Shown here one piece after another: positions 28,026 through 36,387 of a stretch of 64,000 nucleotides of DNA. The translations under genes were made by a program, and so were the position numbers. Under the pieces are notes generated by a model. It had not been told where the DNA came from. It worked only from the letters and a program-made list of their open reading frames with translations, and did no database searches. The stretch is from contig NZ_JOCA01000027.1 of the NCBI RefSeq assembly GCF_000718785.1, forward strand, positions 1 to 64,000, read 5' to 3'. Source of the DNA: Streptomyces sp. NRRL WC-3626 (GTDB lineage Bacteria > Actinomycetota > Actinomycetes > Streptomycetales > Streptomycetaceae). The stretch's first letter is position 1, and each line of letters starts with the position of its first letter.

Positions 28026-28068
28026 CGCACCCCCTTTAATAGTCACAGCGACTATTAAAGGGGGTGCG
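28026..28068. promoter_or_regulatory. Perfect 19-bp-arm inverted repeat before the NrtR-like gene (probable operator)
   Basis: CGCACCCCCTTTAATAGTC (28026-28044) is the exact reverse complement of 28050-28068, with a 5-nt ACAGC spacer. The core is AT-rich (TTTAATAGTC/GACTATTAAA), unlike anything nearby, and it ends 4 bp before the ATG at 28073, so a bound protein would block initiation. There is no U-tract, which argues against a plain terminator. NrtR-type Nudix regulators bind such palindromes in front of their own operons; binding by the adjacent gene product is inferred. Confidence 0.75.
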
Positions 28069-28072
28069 AGTG

Positions 28073-28792
28073 ATGGACGGCTACGACCGGTACGCCTTCG
28101 AGCCCTTCGCCGTCACCGTCGACCTCGCCGTGTTCACCCTCCGGGCGGGCGCCCTGCACGTGCTGCTCGTCGAGCGCGGCCAGGAGCCCTACGCCGGACG
28201 GTGGGCACTGCCCGGCGGCTTCGTCCGGCCGGACGAGTCCGCGGAGAGTGCCGCGCGGCGCGAACTGGGCGAGGAGACCGGGCTGACGGACGTGTCCGGG
28301 CTGCATCTGGAGCAGCTGCGGACCTACAGCGAACCCGACCGCGACCCCCGCATGCGGGTCGTCTCCGTCGCCTTCGCCGCCCTGCTCCCCGACGCCCCCG
28401 AGGCACACGGCGGCAGCGACGCGGCACAGGCCCGCTGGACGCCGTACGACTGCGCGCGGGAGCTCGCCTTCGACCACGGCCGGATCCTGGCCGACGCGCG
28501 GGACCGCGTCGGCGCCAAGCTCGAGTACAGCTGCCTCGCCACCGCCTTCTGCCCGCCCGAGTTCACCCTCGGGGAGCTGCGTCAGGTCTACGAGACCGTG
28601 TGGGGCACCGCCCTGGACCGCCCCAACTTCCGGCGCAAGGTGCTCGCCACCCCCGGCTTCGTCGAAGCCGTACCCGGCGCCGCGCGCCTCACCGGCGGCC
28701 GGGGCAAACCCGCCTCGCTCTACCGCGCGGGCACCGCCACCGCCCTCCACCCGCCCCTGCTCCGGCCCACTCCGGAAGGACGCCCCGCATGA
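28073..28792 (+). CDS. NrtR-like Nudix/winged-helix regulator or hydrolase
   Basis: 239 residues from ATG 28073. GTG 28064 and 28070 are in frame but lie inside or at the edge of the palindrome. The N-terminal Nudix domain has a complete box GFVRPDESAESAARRELGEETGL (G-x5-E-x7-RE-x2-EE-x-GL), so it may be catalytically active. The C-terminal ~75 residues (FTLGELRQVYETVWGTALDRPNFRRKVLATPGFVEAV) are the winged helix of NrtR proteins, which sense ADP-ribose or related nucleotides. The ATG of the ADP-ribosylglycohydrolase gene overlaps its stop by 4 nt. Autoregulation through the 28026-28068 repeat is likely. Confidence 0.85.
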   Translation: MDGYDRYAFEPFAVTVDLAVFTLRAGALHVLLVERGQEPYAGRWALPGGFVRPDESAESAARRELGEETGLTDVSGLHLEQLRTYSEPDRDPRMRVVSVAFAALLPDAPEAHGGSDAAQARWTPYDCARELAFDHGRILADARDRVGAKLEYSCLATAFCPPEFTLGELRQVYETVWGTALDRPNFRRKVLATPGFVEAVPGAARLTGGRGKPASLYRAGTATALHPPLLRPTPEGRPA

Positions 28793-29811
28793 CCACGACC
28801 ACCGTCACCAAACGCGCCGCCACGGGAGCGCTCACCGGACTCGCCCTGGGGGACGCGCTGGGGTTCCCGACCGAGTTCAACGACGTGCCGTCGATCCTCG
28901 CCAAGTTCGGCCCCTGGCGGGGCATGGACCTCCCCAGGCCCGCGATCGTCACCGACGACACCCAGATGACCCTCGCGCTCGGCAGAGGACTGCGCACGGC
29001 CATGGACCGGGGGCCGCTCACCCCGAAGCGGCTGGAGCGGCCGGTGCGCGAGGAGTTCGTGGAGTGGTGGCGCTCGCCCGAGAACAACCGCGCGCCGGGC
29101 AACACCTGCCTCAAGGCCTGCCACCTGCTGTCCCGTGAGGACCGGCGCTGGCAGGACGCCAGTCAGATCGGCTCCAAGGGCTGCGGTGCCAACATGCGCG
29201 TCGCCCCCATAGGACTGGCCCCCGGCCTCACCGAAGAACAGCGCGCCGGCGCCGCCCAGTTGCAGTGCGCCCTCACCCACGGGCACCCCACCGCGCTCGC
29301 CGCCTCCGACCTCACCGCGCACGCCGTACGGCTGCTGGCGGAGGGTGCCGAACCGACCGGTCTGATCGGACTGCTGCGCTCCTACGCCTACGACAACCGC
29401 ACCCGCTACCACGAGTTCTGGCTCGGCGACCTGTGGACCCACGCCCAGGACCCCACGCCCGAGCACTTCATCGCGCGCGGCTGGGACGAGTGCCTGAGCA
29501 TCCTGGAACGGCTCCAGGACGCCGTACGCACCGTCTCGCCCGAGACCGACCCCTGCCAGGCCACCGGCGAGGGCTGGATCGCCGAGGAGGCCCTGGCGAC
29601 CGGCCTGCTCTGCTTCCTCCTCTTCGTCGACGAACCCCTCACCGCGCTGCGCCGCGCCGCCTGCACCGCCGGCGACTCCGACTCCATCGCCTGCCTCGCC
29701 GGCGCCTTCGCGGGCGCCCACCTCGGCGCGGACGCCTGGCCGGCCGACTGGGCGGACCGCATCGAGTACCGGGACGAACTGACGACGCTGGGAACGCTCT
29801 GGGACGCTTGA
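28789..29811 (+). CDS. ADP-ribosylglycohydrolase (DraG/ARH family)
   Basis: 340 residues from ATG 28789, coupled to the Nudix gene (ATGA). Family motifs are present in order: ALTGLALGDALGFPTEF at the N-terminus, VTDDTQMTLALGRGL with the metal-binding TDDT, the GSKGCGANMRVAPIGL substrate loop, and AGDSDSIACLAGAFAGAHLG with the second metal-binding GDSDS near residue 295. It removes ADP-ribose from proteins or nucleic acids, or hydrolyses related compounds. The gene pairing suggests the released ADP-ribose is sensed or degraded by the Nudix partner. Three bases separate it from the next gene. Confidence 0.9.
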   Translation: MTTTTVTKRAATGALTGLALGDALGFPTEFNDVPSILAKFGPWRGMDLPRPAIVTDDTQMTLALGRGLRTAMDRGPLTPKRLERPVREEFVEWWRSPENNRAPGNTCLKACHLLSREDRRWQDASQIGSKGCGANMRVAPIGLAPGLTEEQRAGAAQLQCALTHGHPTALAASDLTAHAVRLLAEGAEPTGLIGLLRSYAYDNRTRYHEFWLGDLWTHAQDPTPEHFIARGWDECLSILERLQDAVRTVSPETDPCQATGEGWIAEEALATGLLCFLLFVDEPLTALRRAACTAGDSDSIACLAGAFAGAHLGADAWPADWADRIEYRDELTTLGTLWDA

Positions 29812-29814
29812 CCG

Positions 29815-30567
29815 ATGACCGACCTCCTGGACCTCGACCTGCGCCCGGTGATCGCCGAACAGCCCGATCCGGTGCTGTTCGCCACCGTCTCCGGCGCGCA
29901 CCTGTACGGTTTCCCGTCCCGCGACTCCGACGTGGACCTGCGGGGCGCGCACCTGCTGCCGGCCGCCGCCCTCGTCGGACTGCGCGAGCCGGACGAGACC
30001 CGGTCCAGGATGTGGGTCCGGGACGGCGTCGAGATGGACCTCGTCACGCACGACCTGCGCAAGTTCGTCCGCCTGATGCTGCGCCGCAACGGCTACGTCC
30101 TCGAGCAGCTGCTGTCCCCGCTGGTCGTGCACACCACCGACACCCACCGCGAACTGGCCGCGCTCGCGCCCGGCACCCTCACCAGCCACCACGCCCACCA
30201 CTACCGGGGGTTCGCACGGACCCAGTGGCGGCTGTTCGAGAAGACCGGTGAACTCAAACCACTGCTCTACACCTTCCGGGTGCTGCTCACCGGCATCCAC
30301 CTGATGCGCTCGGGAGAGGTGCAGCCGCATCTGCCCACCCTCGCCGCGCAGGTCGGCGAGGCCCCGGACCGGCTGCCGGAGCTGATCGCCGCCAAGGCGG
30401 AGCGCGAGCACGGGGACGCCGGCGTCGACCACGCGCGCGTGCGGGCCGACGTGGAGCGGCTGCACGGCGTGCTGGACGAGGCGCAGACGGCGTCAGGGCT
30501 GCCCGACACCCCCGTCGTGTACGACGCCCTGCACGACCTCGTCGTACGGGCCCGCCTCGAGGGCTGA
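29815..30567 (+). CDS. Nucleotidyltransferase-fold protein (COG3541 type), copy 1
   Basis: 250 residues from ATG 29815, 3 bp after the glycohydrolase stop. The polymerase-beta-like motif is GAHLYGFPSRDSDVDLRG (residues ~27-44), with the GS-like turn replaced by GA and the two metal-binding aspartates in DSDVD. A third Asp is probably in VEMDLVTHDL. The C-terminal helical half has YRGFARTQWRLF and LKPLLYTFRVLLTG. The product of such enzymes is unknown; members cluster with RNA-repair and NAD-processing genes. Its last 75 bp overlap the convergent paralogue. Confidence 0.85.
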   Translation: MTDLLDLDLRPVIAEQPDPVLFATVSGAHLYGFPSRDSDVDLRGAHLLPAAALVGLREPDETRSRMWVRDGVEMDLVTHDLRKFVRLMLRRNGYVLEQLLSPLVVHTTDTHRELAALAPGTLTSHHAHHYRGFARTQWRLFEKTGELKPLLYTFRVLLTGIHLMRSGEVQPHLPTLAAQVGEAPDRLPELIAAKAEREHGDAGVDHARVRADVERLHGVLDEAQTASGLPDTPVVYDALHDLVVRARLEG

Positions 30568-31236
30568 GGCACGGCGGGTGCGGATGAGGAAGTCCTCCAC
30601 GCGGCGGCGGTCCGGTTCCGCGGGGAGCGGGCTGCGGTGGGCGGCCTCCTCGGCCTCGCGCCCCAGACGGGTCATCCGGGCCTCGAACTCGGGCCACGGG
30701 ACCTCGCCCCGCTTCACCGCCAGCAGCGGCTCGCGGTCCTCGCCCACGTCGACCGTGAGCGTGCCCGTACGGAGCACATCGCGGGCGCTCGTCAGCAGGC
30801 GGAGCAGATGCATGGCGTGCTTCCAGCGCGGGGCGCCGTGGGCGCGGACGTCGGCGTCCAGCTTGCGGCGCTGGCCGTGGGCGTACCGGACGAAGGTTTC
30901 GTGGACCCGGCGGGACAGGAACGCCCCGCGCAGGGACAGCAGTTCACGGCCGGTGGCGTCGGCGTACTCCACCAGCGGGGAGTGCAGGCACTCCAGGATG
31001 TTGGGGTTGGCGCGCAGGGCCAGCTCGCAGAAGCGCTCCAGCTCCCAGCCGAACTGCTCCTCGGCCGGGCCCTCGATGTGCGTCGGCGGCTTCTCGAAGC
31101 GCCAGAACAGGGCGGTGGGCGCCAGGAAGACGCCCCGGCGGTCGGTGTCGCTGCCCTCCGTGGCCAGACCGAAGGCGCGCGAGCCCATGACACAGGCGTA
31201 GATCGTGTGGTCGCGGACCAGGGTCTCGGGGCGCAT
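30493..31236 (-). CDS. Nucleotidyltransferase-fold protein (COG3541 type), copy 2
   Basis: 247 residues from the ATG at 31236. The motif is CVMGSRAFGLATEGSDTDRRGVF (residues ~15-37), so this copy keeps the canonical GSRAFGL turn and both aspartates. It shows the family pattern NILECLHSPLVEY...FVRYAHGQRRKL...KHAMHLLRLLTSARDVLRTG, parallel to copy 1. It converges on copy 1 and its final ~25 codons lie antisense within it, so this tail is likely accidental. Same presumed module, with separate transcription. Confidence 0.85.
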   Translation of the reverse strand: MRPETLVRDHTIYACVMGSRAFGLATEGSDTDRRGVFLAPTALFWRFEKPPTHIEGPAEEQFGWELERFCELALRANPNILECLHSPLVEYADATGRELLSLRGAFLSRRVHETFVRYAHGQRRKLDADVRAHGAPRWKHAMHLLRLLTSARDVLRTGTLTVDVGEDREPLLAVKRGEVPWPEFEARMTRLGREAEEAAHRSPLPAEPDRRRVEDFLIRTRRASALEAGPYDEVVQGVVHDGGVGQP

Positions 31237-31257
31237 GCCGGGAGCGTACGGGGCGGA

Positions 31258-31674
31258 TCACGCCCGGCGAACCGAATTACCCTCCACCGTGATCCGCTCC
31301 TCGGGCAGCGGCCGGGTCGCCGGGCCGTGGGCCACCGAGCCGTCGGTGATCCGGAACCGGCTGCCGTGGCAGGGGCAGTCGATGGTGCCGTCCGTGACCT
31401 CGGACACGAGGCAGTTCTGGTGGGTGCAGATCGCCGAGAAGGCCTTGAACTCGCCCTCCTCGGGCTGGGTGACCACGACCTTCTCCTCCTTGAGGATCGT
31501 GCCCCCGCCCACCGGGACGTCGGCCGTCGAGGTCAGTTCCCGTCCGGCGGTGCCCGCCGCGGTGTCGCCCCCGCCGCCCCCGCCGTCTCCGCCGCCCGAG
31601 CCGCAGCCCGCGGCCAGAGCCGCCGCGGCACCCGAGGTGAGCAGAACAGTGCGGCGCGTCGCACGAGGGGTCAT
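31258..31674 (-). CDS. Rieske [2Fe-2S] protein, Tat-type lipoprotein
   Basis: 138 residues from the ATG at 31674 (GGAG 7 nt upstream on this strand). RRTVLL near residue 7 and the lipobox LAAGC (Cys24) indicate Tat export and lipid anchoring outside the membrane, followed by a Gly/Ser-rich linker. The Rieske cluster site is CTHQNC (C83, H85) and CPCH (C100, H103), with a disulfide expected between C88 and C102. It is a small electron-transfer or oxidase-associated protein; no partner oxidoreductase adjoins. It ends 21 bp from the nucleotidyltransferase start, so both may be on one transcript. Confidence 0.88.
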   Translation of the reverse strand: MTPRATRRTVLLTSGAAAALAAGCGSGGGDGGGGGGDTAAGTAGRELTSTADVPVGGGTILKEEKVVVTQPEEGEFKAFSAICTHQNCLVSEVTDGTIDCPCHGSRFRITDGSVAHGPATRPLPEERITVEGNSVRRA

Positions 31675-31865
31675 GGCGTCACTCCAGAAGGTCGCGGTGC
31701 GTGCATCCTGACACCGAATCCGCCCAGGAAGAAGCAACCCATGACGAGGCACCATGAAACACCCATGTCGCCCGTCTCAGCGGGCGGGCGCCGGACGCCG
31801 CCCCCGCCCCGCGCTGACTAGGCTGGACGACCGAACCACCAGTACGCACAGCAAGGAGCATCGTC

Positions 31866-32228
31866 GTGGCGGTACGCGCGGTCCGGGGGGCCGTCCAGCT
31901 GGAGCGGGACGAGGCCGGTCACATGGAGGAGCAGGTCGGCGCGCTGCTCACCGCGGTCCTGGAACGCAACGAACTGCGCACCGACGACCTGATCAGCCTC
32001 TGGTTCACCGCCACGCCCGATCTGCACAGCGACTTCCCGGCGGCCGCCGCCCGCAAGCTCGGCATCGTCGACGTCCCCCTCCTCTGCGCCCAGGAACTGG
32101 ACATCGAGGGCGCCATGCCCCGCGTCGTCCGGGTCCTCGCGCACATCGAGTCCGACCGGCCCCGCACCGGCATCGCGCACGTCTACCTCGGTGCCGCGGC
32201 CGCCCTGCGCAAGGACATCGCCCAGTGA
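31866..32228 (+). CDS. aroH: Chorismate mutase, AroH type
   Basis: 120 residues from GTG 31866 (AAGGAG at 31853-31858). It is the compact alpha/beta-barrel AroH fold rather than the helical AroQ: MAVRAVRGAVQLERDEAGHM... LISLWFTATPDLHSDFPAAAARKLG... VPLLCAQELDIEGAMPRVVRVLAHI, with the conserved R7, the Asp/Glu of QELDIEG and R90-equivalent region. It converts chorismate to prephenate. Its stop overlaps the tyrA start, a coherent tyrosine-branch pair. Confidence 0.92.
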   Translation: MAVRAVRGAVQLERDEAGHMEEQVGALLTAVLERNELRTDDLISLWFTATPDLHSDFPAAAARKLGIVDVPLLCAQELDIEGAMPRVVRVLAHIESDRPRTGIAHVYLGAAAALRKDIAQ

Positions 32229-33310
32229 GAACCGCACTCGTCATCGGCACCGGACTCATCGGCACGTCCGCCGCCCTCGCCCTCACCGGGCGAGGTGTCG
32301 TCGTCCACCTCACCGACCACGACCACGAGCAGGCGCGCACCGCAGCCGCTCTCGGCGCCGGCACGGACGAGACCCCCGACGGGCCCGTCGACCTGGCCAT
32401 CGTCGCCGCCCCGCCCGCCCATGTGGCCGACGTGCTCGCCGACGCGATGCGGCGCGGCCTGGCCCGCGGCTACATCGACGTGGCCAGCGTCAAGGGCGGA
32501 CCGCGCCGCGAGCTCCAGGAACGCGGGATCGACCTGACCCCGTACATCGGCACCCACCCCATGTCCGGCCGTGAGCGGTCGGGACCGCTGGCCGCCACCG
32601 CCGACCTCTTCGAGGGCCGCCCCTGGGTACTCACCCCGACCCGGGACACCGACACCGAGGTGCTGAACCTCGCCCTGGAGCTGGTCTCCCACTGCCGCGC
32701 CGTACCGGTCGTCATGGACGCCGACGCCCACGACCGGGCTGTCGCCCTCGTCTCCCACATGCCCCACCTGGTGTCCAGCATGGTCGCCGCGCGCCTGGAG
32801 CACGCCGAGGAGGCCGCCGTACGGCTGTGCGGGCAGGGCATCCGGGACGTCACCCGGATCGCCGCCTCCGACCCCCGGATGTGGATCGACATCCTCTCCG
32901 CGAACCCCGGCCCGGTCGCCGACCTGCTGACGGACGTCGCCGCCGACCTGGAGGAGACCGTGCGGGCCCTGCGCGCGCTGCAGTCGTCCGACGAGGACAA
33001 GCGCCGCGAGGGCAGTACGGGCATCGAGACCGTGCTGCGCCGGGGCAACGCCGGCCAGGTCCGCGTCCCCGGCAAGCACGGCTCCGCGCCGCGCGTCTAC
33101 GAGACGGTGACGGTGCTCATCGACGACCAGCCCGGCCAGCTGGCCCGCGTCTTCGCGGACGCCGAGCGTGCCGGGGTCAACATCGAGGACGTCCGTATCG
33201 AGCACGCCACCGGGCAGCAGGCCGGTCTGATCCAGCTCATGGTGGAGCCCAGGGCGGCACCGGTCCTCACCGCCGGGCTGCGGGAGCGGGGCTGGGCGAT
33301 CCGTCAGTGA
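32225..33310 (+). CDS. tyrA: Prephenate dehydrogenase with C-terminal ACT domain
   Basis: 361 residues from GTG 32225 (GTGA overlap with aroH). The NAD(P)-binding start is ALVIGTGLIGTSAALALTGRG; the catalytic region has YIGTHPMSGRERSGPLAA and the substrate His in VSHMPHLVSSMVAARL. The last ~80 residues form an ACT-type regulatory domain (ETVTVLIDDQPGQLARVFADAERAGVNIEDVRIEH), expected to bind tyrosine. It converts prephenate to 4-hydroxyphenylpyruvate. A 127-bp gap precedes cmk. Confidence 0.93.
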   Translation: MRTALVIGTGLIGTSAALALTGRGVVVHLTDHDHEQARTAAALGAGTDETPDGPVDLAIVAAPPAHVADVLADAMRRGLARGYIDVASVKGGPRRELQERGIDLTPYIGTHPMSGRERSGPLAATADLFEGRPWVLTPTRDTDTEVLNLALELVSHCRAVPVVMDADAHDRAVALVSHMPHLVSSMVAARLEHAEEAAVRLCGQGIRDVTRIAASDPRMWIDILSANPGPVADLLTDVAADLEETVRALRALQSSDEDKRREGSTGIETVLRRGNAGQVRVPGKHGSAPRVYETVTVLIDDQPGQLARVFADAERAGVNIEDVRIEHATGQQAGLIQLMVEPRAAPVLTAGLRERGWAIRQ

Positions 33311-33437
33311 CGGCCCGCCCTCCGGCGGGGGCGGCGTCGTCCGCATGTCGGAGGGGTTCCGGGGGGCCGGTAATCTGGTGCGGGGCGTGTCCGCGTCCCG
33401 CACACACCACTCCACCGCACCAGGAAGGTGTTCCCCC

Positions 33438-34124
33438 GTGGAAAACGGCGCCGCCCAGCCCGTGATTGTCGCCATCGACGGCCCCTCCGGCACGGGCAAG
33501 TCGAGCACGTCGAAAGCCGTGGCGGCGCAGCTCGGCCTGAGCTACCTGGACACCGGCGCCCAGTACCGGGCGATCACCTGGTGGATGGTGACCAACAACA
33601 TCGACATAGACGACGCGTCCGCGATCGCCGCCGTCGCCGGGAAGCCCGAGATCGTCTCCGGCACGGACCCCCGGGACCCGACGATCACGGTCGACGGTGT
33701 CGACGTGGCCGGCCCGATCCGCGGACAGGACGTCACCTCCAAGGTCAGCGCCGTCTCCGCGGTGCCCGAGGTGCGGTCCCGCATCACCGAGCTGCAGCGG
33801 TCCATCGCCGGCTCCGCCGTCACCGGCATCGTCGTCGAGGGACGGGACATCGGCACCACCGTGCTCCCCGACGCCGACCTGAAGATCTTCCTCACCGCCA
33901 GCGCGGAGGCCCGTGCCGCCCGCCGCAGCGGCGAGCTCAAGGGCGCCGACCTGAACACCACCCGCGAGGCCCTGATCAAGCGGGACGCCGCCGACGCCGG
34001 CCGCAAGACGTCCCCGCTGGCCAAGGCCGGCGACGCGGTCGAGGTGGACACCACCGAGCTGACCCTTCAGCAGGTCATCGAGTGCGTCGTCACCCTCGTC
34101 GAGGAGAAGCGGGCCGGAAAGTGA
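33438..34124 (+). CDS. cmk: Cytidylate kinase
   Basis: 228 residues from GTG 33438 (AGGAAGG at 33422-33428). The P-loop is VAIDGPSGTGKSSTSKAVA; the CMP-binding insert contains YLDTGAQYRA and VVEGRDIGTTVLPDADLKIFLTAS, and the lid has RRSGELKGAD. It phosphorylates CMP and dCMP. It is coupled to the downstream acyltransferase gene (4-nt overlap) and followed by der, an arrangement common in Actinobacteria. Confidence 0.95.
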   Translation: MENGAAQPVIVAIDGPSGTGKSSTSKAVAAQLGLSYLDTGAQYRAITWWMVTNNIDIDDASAIAAVAGKPEIVSGTDPRDPTITVDGVDVAGPIRGQDVTSKVSAVSAVPEVRSRITELQRSIAGSAVTGIVVEGRDIGTTVLPDADLKIFLTASAEARAARRSGELKGADLNTTREALIKRDAADAGRKTSPLAKAGDAVEVDTTELTLQQVIECVVTLVEEKRAGK

Positions 34125-34768
34125 CCGACGTCCCATCGGTGCGGAGCGCCGAGGTCGGCCGGCGCATCGGCGTCGGCCTGATGTACGGGCTGTTCAAGCC
34201 GCGCGTACTGGGCGCCTGGCGGGTGCCCGCCACAGGCCCGCTGATCTTCGCCGTGAACCACTCCCACAACGTCGACGGCCCGATGGTCATGGGCGTGGCG
34301 CCCCGGCCGACGCACTTCCTGATCAAGAAGGAGGCGTTCGTCGGCCCGCTCGACCCGTTCCTGACCGGCATCGGCCAGCTCAAGGTCGACCGGGACACCA
34401 CCGACCGTACGGCGATCTCCCGGGCCCTGGGCGTGCTGCAGCAGGGCGGCGTCCTCGGTATCTTCCCGGAGGGCACCCGGGGCGAGGGCGACTTCGCCTC
34501 GCTGCGCGCGGGGCTCGCCTACTTCGCCGTCCGCGGCGGTGCGCCGATCGTGCCCGTGGCCGTCCTGGGAAGTTCCGAGCGGTCCGGACGGTTGATAAAG
34601 GCGCTGCCCCCGCTGCGCTCCCGCGTCGACGTCGTCTTCGGCGACCCCTTCGACGCGGGCGACGGCAGCGGCAGACGTACGCGCAAGGCGCTGGACGAGG
34701 CGACCGAACGCATCCAGAAGCAGCTCACCGCGCACCTGAAAAACGCCAGGCGCCTCACCGGGCGCTGA
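34121..34768 (+). CDS. PlsC-like 1-acyl-sn-glycerol-3-phosphate acyltransferase
   Basis: 215 residues from GTG 34121. The acyltransferase motifs are NHSHNVDGPMV (H-x4-D), KKEAFVGPLDPFLTGIGQLKVDR and FPEGTRGEGDFASLRAGLAYFA, with block IV APIVPVAVLGS. It is probably a peripheral membrane enzyme acylating lysophosphatidate in phospholipid synthesis. The gene is wedged between cmk and der, as in many Streptomyces, although the three functions are unrelated. Confidence 0.9.
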   Translation: MTDVPSVRSAEVGRRIGVGLMYGLFKPRVLGAWRVPATGPLIFAVNHSHNVDGPMVMGVAPRPTHFLIKKEAFVGPLDPFLTGIGQLKVDRDTTDRTAISRALGVLQQGGVLGIFPEGTRGEGDFASLRAGLAYFAVRGGAPIVPVAVLGSSERSGRLIKALPPLRSRVDVVFGDPFDAGDGSGRRTRKALDEATERIQKQLTAHLKNARRLTGR

Positions 34769-34846
34769 GCGACACTCGAGTAGTGGACCGCTCCCGTACG
34801 GGGGCGGCCCACCGATCACCACGATGAACGCAGAGGTACGGACTTC

Positions 34847-36337
34847 ATGAACGACCACATCCAGCCCGACGGCTCGGACGCGTACGAGGGCGCGCCGGAG
34901 CACGACCACGGGGCGCTGGGCGATGCCGAGTTCGCGGAGTTCATGGAGCTCGCCGCGGAGGAGGGCTTCGACCTCGAGGACGTCGAGGGCGCGATCGAGG
35001 CCGCGGGCCACGGCCCGCTGCCCGTGCTCGCCGTCGTCGGCCGCCCCAACGTCGGCAAGTCGACCCTGGTGAACCGCATCATCGGCCGCCGTGAGGCGGT
35101 CGTCGAGGACAAGCCGGGCGTCACCCGCGACCGGGTCACCTACGAGGCCGAGTGGGCGGGCCGCCGCTTCAAGGTCGTCGACACCGGCGGCTGGGAGCAG
35201 GACGTCCTCGGCATCGACGCCTCCGTGGCCGCGCAGGCCGAGTACGCCATCGAGGCCGCCGACGCGGTCGTCTTCGTCGTCGACGCCAAGGTCGGCGCCA
35301 CCGACACCGACGAGGCCGTCGTCCGGCTGCTGCGCAAGGCGGGCAAGCCCGTCGTGCTGTGCGCCAACAAGGTGGACGGCCCGAGCGGCGAGGCCGACGC
35401 CTCGTACCTGTGGTCACTGGGCCTGGGGGAGCCCCACCCGGTCTCCGCGCTGCACGGCCGAGGCACCGGCGACATGCTGGACCAGGTCCTGGAGGCCCTG
35501 CCCGAGGCGCCGGCCCAGACCTTCGGCGGCGCCGTCGGCGGCCCGCGGCGCATCGCCCTGATCGGCCGGCCCAACGTCGGCAAGTCCTCGCTGCTGAACA
35601 AGGTCGCGGGCGAGGAGCGCGTCGTCGTCAACGAACTCGCCGGCACCACCCGCGACCCGGTCGACGAGCTGATCGAACTGGGCGGCGTCACCTGGAAGTT
35701 CGTCGACACGGCGGGCATCCGCAAGCGCGTCCACCTCCAGCAGGGCGCCGACTACTACGCCTCGCTGCGCACCGCCGCCGCCGTCGAGAAGGCGGAGGTG
35801 GCCGTCGTCCTCATCGACGCCGCCGACTCCATCTCCGTGCAGGACCAGCGGATCGTCACCATGGCCGTGGAGGCGGGCCGCGCGCTCGTCCTCGCCTACA
35901 ACAAGTGGGACACCCTCGACGAGGAGCGCCGCTACTACCTGGAGCGGGAGATCGAGACCGAGCTCGGCCAGGTGACCTGGGCGCCGCGGGTGAACGTGTC
36001 GGCGCGCACCGGCCGCCACATGGAGAAGCTGGTCCCCGCCATCGAGACGGCCCTGGAGGGCTGGGAGACCCGGGTCCCGACGGGCAGGCTGAACGCCTTC
36101 CTCGGCGAGCTGGTCGCCGCCCACCCGCACCCCGTGCGGGGCGGCAAGCAGCCGCGCATCCTGTTCGGCACCCAGGCGGGCACCAAGCCGCCCCGGTTCG
36201 TGCTGTTCGCGTCCGGCTTCATCGAGGCGGGCTACCGGCGGTTCATCGAGCGCCGGCTGCGGGAGGAGTTCGGCTTCGAGGGGACGCCGATCCACATCTC
36301 CGTGCGGGTGCGGGAGAAGCGCGGCCGGAAGAAGTAG
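34847..36337 (+). CDS. der: Ribosome-assembly GTPase Der (EngA)
   Basis: 496 residues from ATG 34847. After an acidic N-terminal extension (~58 residues, [22 protein letters not shown]) there are two tandem TrmE-Era-like G domains, each with its own P-loop ([16 protein letters not shown] and [16 protein letters not shown]), DTGG or DTAG G3 motifs and NKVD/NKWD G4 motifs, then a KH-like domain ending [22 protein letters not shown]. It is required for maturation of the 50S subunit. A terminator follows within 10 bp. Confidence 0.97.
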   Translation: MNDHIQPDGSDAYEGAPEHDHGALGDAEFAEFMELAAEEGFDLEDVEGAIEAAGHGPLPVLAVVGRPNVGKSTLVNRIIGRREAVVEDKPGVTRDRVTYEAEWAGRRFKVVDTGGWEQDVLGIDASVAAQAEYAIEAADAVVFVVDAKVGATDTDEAVVRLLRKAGKPVVLCANKVDGPSGEADASYLWSLGLGEPHPVSALHGRGTGDMLDQVLEALPEAPAQTFGGAVGGPRRIALIGRPNVGKSSLLNKVAGEERVVVNELAGTTRDPVDELIELGGVTWKFVDTAGIRKRVHLQQGADYYASLRTAAAVEKAEVAVVLIDAADSISVQDQRIVTMAVEAGRALVLAYNKWDTLDEERRYYLEREIETELGQVTWAPRVNVSARTGRHMEKLVPAIETALEGWETRVPTGRLNAFLGELVAAHPHPVRGGKQPRILFGTQAGTKPPRFVLFASGFIEAGYRRFIERRLREEFGFEGTPIHISVRVREKRGRKK

Positions 36338-36343
36338 GCAGAG

Positions 36344-36376
36344 CGAAGGGGCGGTCCCACCGGGACCGCCCCTTCG
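36344..36376. terminator. Intrinsic terminator after der
   Basis: CGAAGGGGCGGTCCC (36344-36358) pairs perfectly with GGGACCGCCCCTTCG (36362-36376) around a very small loop. It lies between der and the convergent small gene at 36388 and can serve both. Confidence 0.85.
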
Positions 36377-36387
36377 TCGTGCGCCGG

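Noticed and set aside
28026..28068. Inverted repeat considered as an intrinsic terminator for rluB
   Set aside because: There is no U-tract, the core is AT-rich and symmetric like a protein operator, and the repeat ends 4 bp before the next start codon. A secondary terminator effect is not excluded.
18756..36337. Possible genomic island because of the inserted ADP-ribose module
   Set aside because: There is no tRNA, integrase, direct-repeat attachment pair or clear GC drop at the borders; only the four-gene module at 28.0-31.2 kb is out of order, so no larger island is called.
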